A stretch of DNA of 64,000 bases from positions 1,045,001 through 1,109,000 of the forward strand of contig JASSKH010000003.1 of NCBI GenBank assembly GCA_031763025.1, read 5' to 3'. The notes beneath the pieces were generated by a model. The model had not been told where the DNA came from, did no database searches, and was given only the letters and a program-made list of their open reading frames with translations. The position numbers and the translations under genes were made by a program. Shown piece after piece: positions 59,373-64,000 of the stretch. The stretch comes from Macrocystis pyrifera (lineage: Eukaryota > Sar > Phaeophyceae > Laminariales > Laminariaceae). Every line of letters begins with the position of its first letter. Positions within the stretch are counted from its first letter, which is position 1.

Positions 59373-61671
59373 CATCATCACTTTTACTTTCCAGCCCACT
59401 CGTAGGAGGTTTTACCCTCGACGATCTTCTGGACAAGCCGTGGTCACAGGTGTCGTCCCTTCTCCCCCCCGGTACGTGCCTTTAGTTTTTATCGCGCATA
59501 GGGTTCAGCATTCCCACTGCTCGTCGATTTTCATCGAATGTACAGCTAACTCACGCTCTCGCGCTTTCCGCTAATCAATTTTATGCAAGAAAAAGTCCCT
59601 ATGAGCGTCATGCACTCGGTGAGACTCGAACTCACGAAATTGATCTTGATAGGCTCGCGGACCACCTACCAAGCCACCGGGGACGCCGGTCCTATGGTAT
59701 ACTATGGCCCCCCGTAAATAATGATGGATACGCTAATAACAGATCATTTGTCTGCCGTAGTGAAATGTCGTGCTGGATCTACCAGGTATGTCGTACAGAT
59801 CCAACCCGGGGTAAGCATGAGGTAGACCATGCAGATCATACCGCTCCCAGCCGGCAACATGAGTTAAGGGACCTTTCTTCCCTCACAAAAAGCGGGCATC
59901 GGTAGATCAAAAAGCGGGAATCGGTGATGTGTGGAATGTTGAGTTGACCTTGAGAAATTGCGTCTACGGCAGCTGGGCGTTCATGGGGACTCTTGTGTAC
60001 TGCGAAAACTATCCCACACTGAATCCAGGTAGTCGTGTCCCCAGAAACGTGCGTGCAGTTACTAAAGGGATAGTGCCCCCAGCCCTAGCCCTAACCTTTG
60101 GGACTTGAAATTGAGTGGTTTGTCCCCCAAACGGGACTGCTGTTTGTTCCAAAACGGTTGAAAACCTTCGCTATGCACCTGGTACCTGGTACCTGGTATG
60201 GGATGTATGGTCGCTTTCTCCAGCGCCGGGAGCGTTGTGTTGCCCCAAAGGCCTACTGCGATGGATGGCGTCTTGTTGCACGTGTCCGTTCTGTTGCGAA
60301 CAAAACACCAACCTCAATGCTGTGCGCGCGTCGGCCAGACCCTTCACGAGGAGCTCATGTACGCCAACTTCGTCAACCCCTTCCGTCCTGGCGACGCCAT
60401 GACGTCCATGACATACGTCCAGCGAGTGGAGCAACACCCCAACGGTGAGCCTGCCTGCCTGCCTGCCTGTCTGTCTGTCTGCCTGCCTGCCTGCCTGCCT
60501 GCCCGTCCGTGAAACACGGAGCACGACGCAAGCAAGTTCCGAACGAACATGCGAGTTTTGTCGACAAAATGCCGCAGAAAGTCATGCCTCTGCGGTGATG
60601 TCGTCCTCTTTTCTTGCGGGAGGGAAATACCGAGCACGTCGGACACGTGCATATAAGCGGCTGCGGGTGCTTCATCACTGTGGCGTGTTGGCCAGAAGGA
60701 TCGTATGATATGAATACGAGCGCTGCTGTCACGTGTGATTTTTTTGCAAGACCCCTGTCGTTTCACATGACCATTGCTTTTGTAAAAGACCCTTGCCTTT
60801 TCACAAGATCCTTGCCTTTTTTACAAGACCCTTGCCTTTTTTACAAGACCCTTCTTGTTTTACAAGACCCTTTCCCCCCTACGTTCATTTTTCCGACTTC
60901 CGACGATGCCAGGAGTGCTTGAGAAGCTGAGAGTTCGAACGATCGGCCTAAAGGATGTCCTTACCGAGCGGCTCGCGGGCAGACCCCTCCCTGTTGAGCT
61001 CTTGACCAAGAAAGGCCTGCGGACCAAGGAGTGAGTACGCGTCCGATGTCCGATCGTTCACTGAGTGGCGTGGAATTCTCGTAGTGCAGCAAAAGGCGTA
61101 TAAGGGGTTTCCGTTCCGAACAGTCGCCTTCTGATGACTGAAAAAAACACAAGCAATGTGCATAGTACCGTATGCTATAATCAAGATAAGACACACCCTC
61201 GAACGAATTTCCAGGCTGATTTTCTGGACAATGGGGCAAGGTACAAACGCCGAGCGATGCGTGTGTAAATATGTATCGTCGAGACCTTTCCAAAGCCACC
61301 GTTTCCTTCTTTGTGTGCGCCGCCACCCTGCGTTAGGAGCAACTCGGCTCGGAAATTCGTCCCAGGGGGTGTGCTACGTTATCCCCGGTATGATATCTTA
61401 TCACCCGTGTGTTACATTAACACCCGTGTGATTAGGTAGTACGCACATCAGCCCACAGCGCGTACTTACAGAGCTTGGGTGTGTACCTGGTACGCGATAC
61501 CTGGTGCATTGTACTGCTACACAGTTTTTTTTTTTTGCGTTGGTTTTTTTGGTGTCCCTGAACTTTTCTATCCTCTCTGCCACACCCAGGGTGGAGCGCA
61601 TCTGTCGGGAGTCCTTCCCCGAGCTTTCGGGAAAAATTGTCGTTCTTGCTGAGCGTGACGTCATACGGCAG
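53877..61671 (+). CDS. Tandem hot-dog (MaoC-like) domain protein, 3' end beyond 61671
   Basis: Nine phase-compatible exons with GT-AG borders: 53877-54032, 54997-55108, 57240-57497, 57722-57784, 57850-57873, 58878-59041, 60339-60444, 60913-61030 and 61590-61671, giving 361 codons so far. Hot-dog/MaoC domains hydrate or hydrolyse acyl-CoA/ACP thioesters. Domain 1 has a hydrophobic helix (VLPFSLMLFLASS), a strand with a turn (AKYLWPGFAGDTFTKSFQIK) and FTCRLVNQRGKVCMECD, like the P.GDT and NQ.G..V signatures of MaoC. Domain 2 repeats the plan: GLLVHAGLILALATS, then YANFVNPFRPGDAMTSMTYV. The usual catalytic Asp/His (GD.NPIH) is not evident: the matching places read LVHSPVRS and LTHSRHFD. So activity is uncertain, and a thioesterase-like or structural role is possible. 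The family assignment is inferred from motif layout. The start Met at 53877 is the first in frame. An apparent stop at 59087-59089 is avoided by the donor at 59042. Confidence 0.6.
56928..56971. repeat. A-rich and CA-dinucleotide tract in an intron
   Basis: An A-rich run followed by 13 CA units lies in the 2.1-kb second intron of the hot-dog gene. T runs at 56762-56797 are nearby. Confidence 0.9.
59248..59718. mobile_element. MITE family 1, copy 9, split by a SINE
   Basis: The left part, 59248-59341, runs from ATTACGGGGGACCATAG through GGTCCTATTTACTAT. The right end resumes at 59700 as TACTATGGCCCCCCGTAA. Removing the inserted SINE and one TACTAT gives a normal family member. It lies in the intron of the hot-dog gene between 59042 and 60338. 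Confidence 0.9.
59342..59699 (-). mobile_element. tRNA-derived SINE, copy 2, nested in a MITE
   Basis: On the minus strand it reads CCGGCGTCCCCGGTGGCTTG, A-box-like TGGCTTGGTAGGTGG, B-box-like GAGTTCGAGTCTCACC, the body shared with the 31.5-kb copy, and a poly(A) tail seen as about 30 T at 59342-59372. TACTAT is duplicated on either side (59336-59341 and 59700-59705), a target-primed insertion signature. The long pure tail suggests a fairly young insertion. Confidence 0.9.
60097..60140. mobile_element. MITE family 2 half copy in a hot-dog gene intron
   Basis: GAAATTGAGTGGTTTGTCCC and CCCAAACGGGACTGCTG match the right half of MITE family 2. The left half is missing. A CCCTAGCCCTAACC stretch just before it looks telomere-like but is only two to three units. 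Confidence 0.6.
60453..60506. repeat. TGCC/TGTC tetranucleotide tract just inside an intron
   Basis: About thirteen four-base units start eight bases after the splice donor at 60445. Length variation here could affect splicing of the upstream exon. Confidence 0.9.
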
Positions 61672-63903
61672 GTCGGTTTTCATGCTACGCAGCATATTAA
61701 TATTAAGCGGTGTCGCTCAAAAAGAAAATTAAAACCTGGAGGCATTTGTTTTCTTCTAAGCATCCTCACGACGCGAGTCGCCCCATTTTTTTTGCTTGAA
61801 TTATGATATGATACCAGGGTATCATACTATAGACCACGTGGAGTTCGCCCTTCAGAACTGAACCGATGTGTTATGTGTTTGTTGAGAGACGGATCCATTG
61901 CACTGTGTTCTTGACTACGTCCTTGAAGTTGTGGGTGGCACCATCCGCCCTCGGAGCACTAAAGAGCCTATCTTCAGTATCTGATTGCTACGTACCGACC
62001 GGTTCTTCCAACTATACTTTTGTGTAACTAAAAGCGTCAGTTGTTTCTTTTTGTGCGCCTGCATCCATGCGACGGCCCTCCTGCGCGGTATGTAGTGCAA
62101 GGTGCGCTTGCTTTCCTTCACCTCTGACTCAGTCTCTTCCCTCGCTTCTGTTGTGGGCTGCCTCATGGTCGAAATCGCATACCTGGTGACATTTATTTTA
62201 TCACCTTCTGTTTGTTTTTTTTCCGGGTCACCGCTGCCACTTGCACAGGCGCCCAAGTCGGAGGTCTTCCTACTGTAATTATTTTCTGGGTTTGCAAAAA
62301 AAAAAACATTTCTATAACGTGGCCTGGTCCGGTGGCATGGCGGCGTGTTGTACTCGACGGTAAATAGTCGGGAAGAGGTCAACGCTACGCAAGGAAGCGG
62401 AAAAGCGTGATCGCCTTGTGGCTTTTTCGGCAAGTGGTATATAGCTTTGGGCGGATCCGTTGTCTCTGCCCCGAGTAAGTTAATGTGTTGGTGCTCGAGT
62501 TGGTAGATGTAAGTTGTTATTTCGTGTCTGGCCATGATACGAGTTGCCCGCTGTCGCAACGTGCGAGGTTTTCGCCACTGCAGTGAAAAGTGAATCGTCG
62601 CTATCAATACTAGCTAGCTGTGAATTTGAATCGTCATGAGCTGTGGATTTGAATCGTGACAAGCTGTGAAATTTGAATTGTGACGAGCCTGACAGTCGGT
62701 GGTGTAGATAAACCCGCGAGCGTACGGCGATAAGAGGGGTTTCGGGGATCGTAGTTGGCGTTCGTTATCAAAAATCGTGTATGTTGTTCGGTTGTCACCT
62801 GAATGTATTATATGCTCGGCGTGCGCGGGTGCCTCCGGCGAGGGTGTTTTTGTCGGTCGTGGTTACACTTAGCGTTTTTTACATCGTACGTAAATAATTT
62901 TCACCTGCGGGCGTTGCGGCCTGTTGCTAATTGCTTTGGTAGTGTTACAATCGTTGGTATAGCTGCTTGTGTTCCATCACCAACCCAAAGTGGGTGGTGT
63001 ATATCAGGTACTGGTACTCCGCAAGATCTTGGAGGCTTCCTTAGAGTCCATGGTAGATATTGAATTCACTGTTATTTATTATGGTGTGCCATCATTCGCC
63101 ATGTCGTTCTGTTGCAATCATCAGCCCCGCTCTACGGTCAGTAGAAACAGCGGCATTACTTGCTTCCTTTCATGGTAGCGACAAATAATAACGCAGATCA
63201 CAGGCAGCGCTTGGTTGTGGTAACAGCGCCATTGAGACAGCAGTTGTGCCCCGGTGTACCACATTGAGCACCTTCCTGCTGCACGAGGGCGCAAGCATTT
63301 TTTGGTGGGTCTCCGCTACACGTTATTATACCAGGTATAATATTAACAGCAGTTTAACTGGTCTGGTGTTTGATGAATTGCACTTTTTGCACACATCGTG
63401 AAAGGGCGTCGTTGCATCTCCGCCCGCCGAAACTCCATTCGTAGTCAAGCTCCATTGCGGCCTTGCTCATCCGCGTCTTTCGAAGTAATTAAAGAAACAG
63501 AATTCACTTCAATCAGCCTCTAATAACCTTCAGTGTATATAATAGGTCAACGATTATTTATTCGAATACCATCATCAGCCGCCAACAGCAACGCACGATC
63601 AACTATTGACTAGATAATAATGAGGAGGTTTCAGCCCGTCACCCGGAATAACAGCAAGCCACCGCGAGGCGCGGCAAAAGTACTACCCCGCTTAGTGCGG
63701 AGTATATACGGCACTCCGTACTCTCTACGTACGACTCCCAGAGATGCAATCTAAAAGTAATGTATGGTCAACAGTCAACCCAAACAAGAAAAAGGAAAGG
63801 GTATCCGATTCTATTTTCTTTGTTTCTTCTTTGCGCTCAAACTATGCGATTCTTCGAGGTTGGCTGCCATTCGTGATGTTTTGTGCTGTGCTGTGTGTTC
63901 CAG
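61672..63903. other. Probable intron or 3' region of the hot-dog gene; one long antisense frame
   Basis: No exon with convincing borders was found. A 230-codon frame on the minus strand (62607-61915) is the longest open frame. It has no domain I recognise, mixed composition and no repeats, and could be chance. AT-rich sequence with TACCAGGTA words is at 63330. Confidence 0.4.
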
Positions 63904-64000
63904 AGGAAAGAGAGCGTGCGGGGTATCATAGGAACTGGGCGGGGCAGCAAGTGGAAGACCTTTTCTGATGGGAGAACGGGCCTGTGCCCGTGCTACGCGT
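63904..64000 (+). CDS. Candidate further exon of the hot-dog gene, running off the window
   Basis: A good acceptor (TGTGCTGTGTGTTCCAG, ending 63903) precedes a frame open to the end of the window, beginning RKESVRGIIGTG and continuing through WKTFSDGR. Its phase 0 entry matches the phase 0 exit of the exon ending at 61671. The intron would be 2.2 kb. There is no other support. Confidence 0.35.

Noticed and set aside
60075..60100. Telomeric repeat
   Set aside because: Only two to three CCCTAA-like units, within an intron.
61915..62607. 230-codon minus-strand gene
   Set aside because: No recognisable domain, no splice or start support, and it lies in what is probably an intron of the plus-strand gene; left undecided rather than annotated.

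Overview
This is nuclear DNA of a eukaryote. Three intron-rich protein genes with short exons and introns of about 0.1 to 2.8 kb (mostly GT-AG) sit in repeat-rich DNA; there are no bacterial operons, rRNA or credible free-standing tRNA genes. The most diagnostic gene encodes five EsV-1-7-type cysteine/histidine repeats, a family known mainly from brown algae and some relatives (the IMMEDIATE UPRIGHT family of Ectocarpus). The window is therefore best read as a photosynthetic stramenopile, most likely of the brown-algal lineage. This is inference from family distribution and gene style; no species can be named.

Layout. 1-11.0 kb is repeats: a GATA microsatellite, a possible last exon of an unknown gene (1140-1390), a decayed LINE (2.2-3.7 kb), a tRNA-like repeat, satellites, and a small LTR (TRIM-like) element with a 4-bp target duplication inside a 112-120-bp tandem array (7.3-8.9 kb). 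11.0-17.3 kb (+) is an SCYL2-type pseudokinase gene in at least three exons, with a LINE fragment in its large intron. 20.3-28.4 kb (-) is the six-exon EsV-1-7 repeat gene, convergent with SCYL2. 28.4-53.9 kb is almost gene-free and holds tRNA-derived SINEs, several MITE families, a non-autonomous hAT element, a second LINE family, tandem duplications and trinucleotide tracts, plus one short unidentified coding fragment (31.2-31.5 kb). 53.9 kb to the right edge (+) is a gene of at least nine short exons whose product appears to carry two tandem hot-dog (MaoC-like) domains; one intron holds a SINE nested in a MITE.

The three genes do not form a pathway. SCYL2 proteins act in clathrin/AP-mediated trafficking, EsV-1-7 proteins are implicated in algal development, and hot-dog proteins act on acyl thioesters.

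Three points deserve attention. First, exon joints in the EsV-1-7 gene are supported by exact preservation of the repeat spacing, including a GC-AG intron. Second, reading frames break at single-base indels in at least three coding regions, which points to assembly errors or decay. Third, three short palindromic or near-palindromic words (TACCTGGTA, TACTGCTGTA, TATTAATA) recur throughout non-coding DNA, and in several cases appear as exact micro-insertions when copies of the same repeat are compared.
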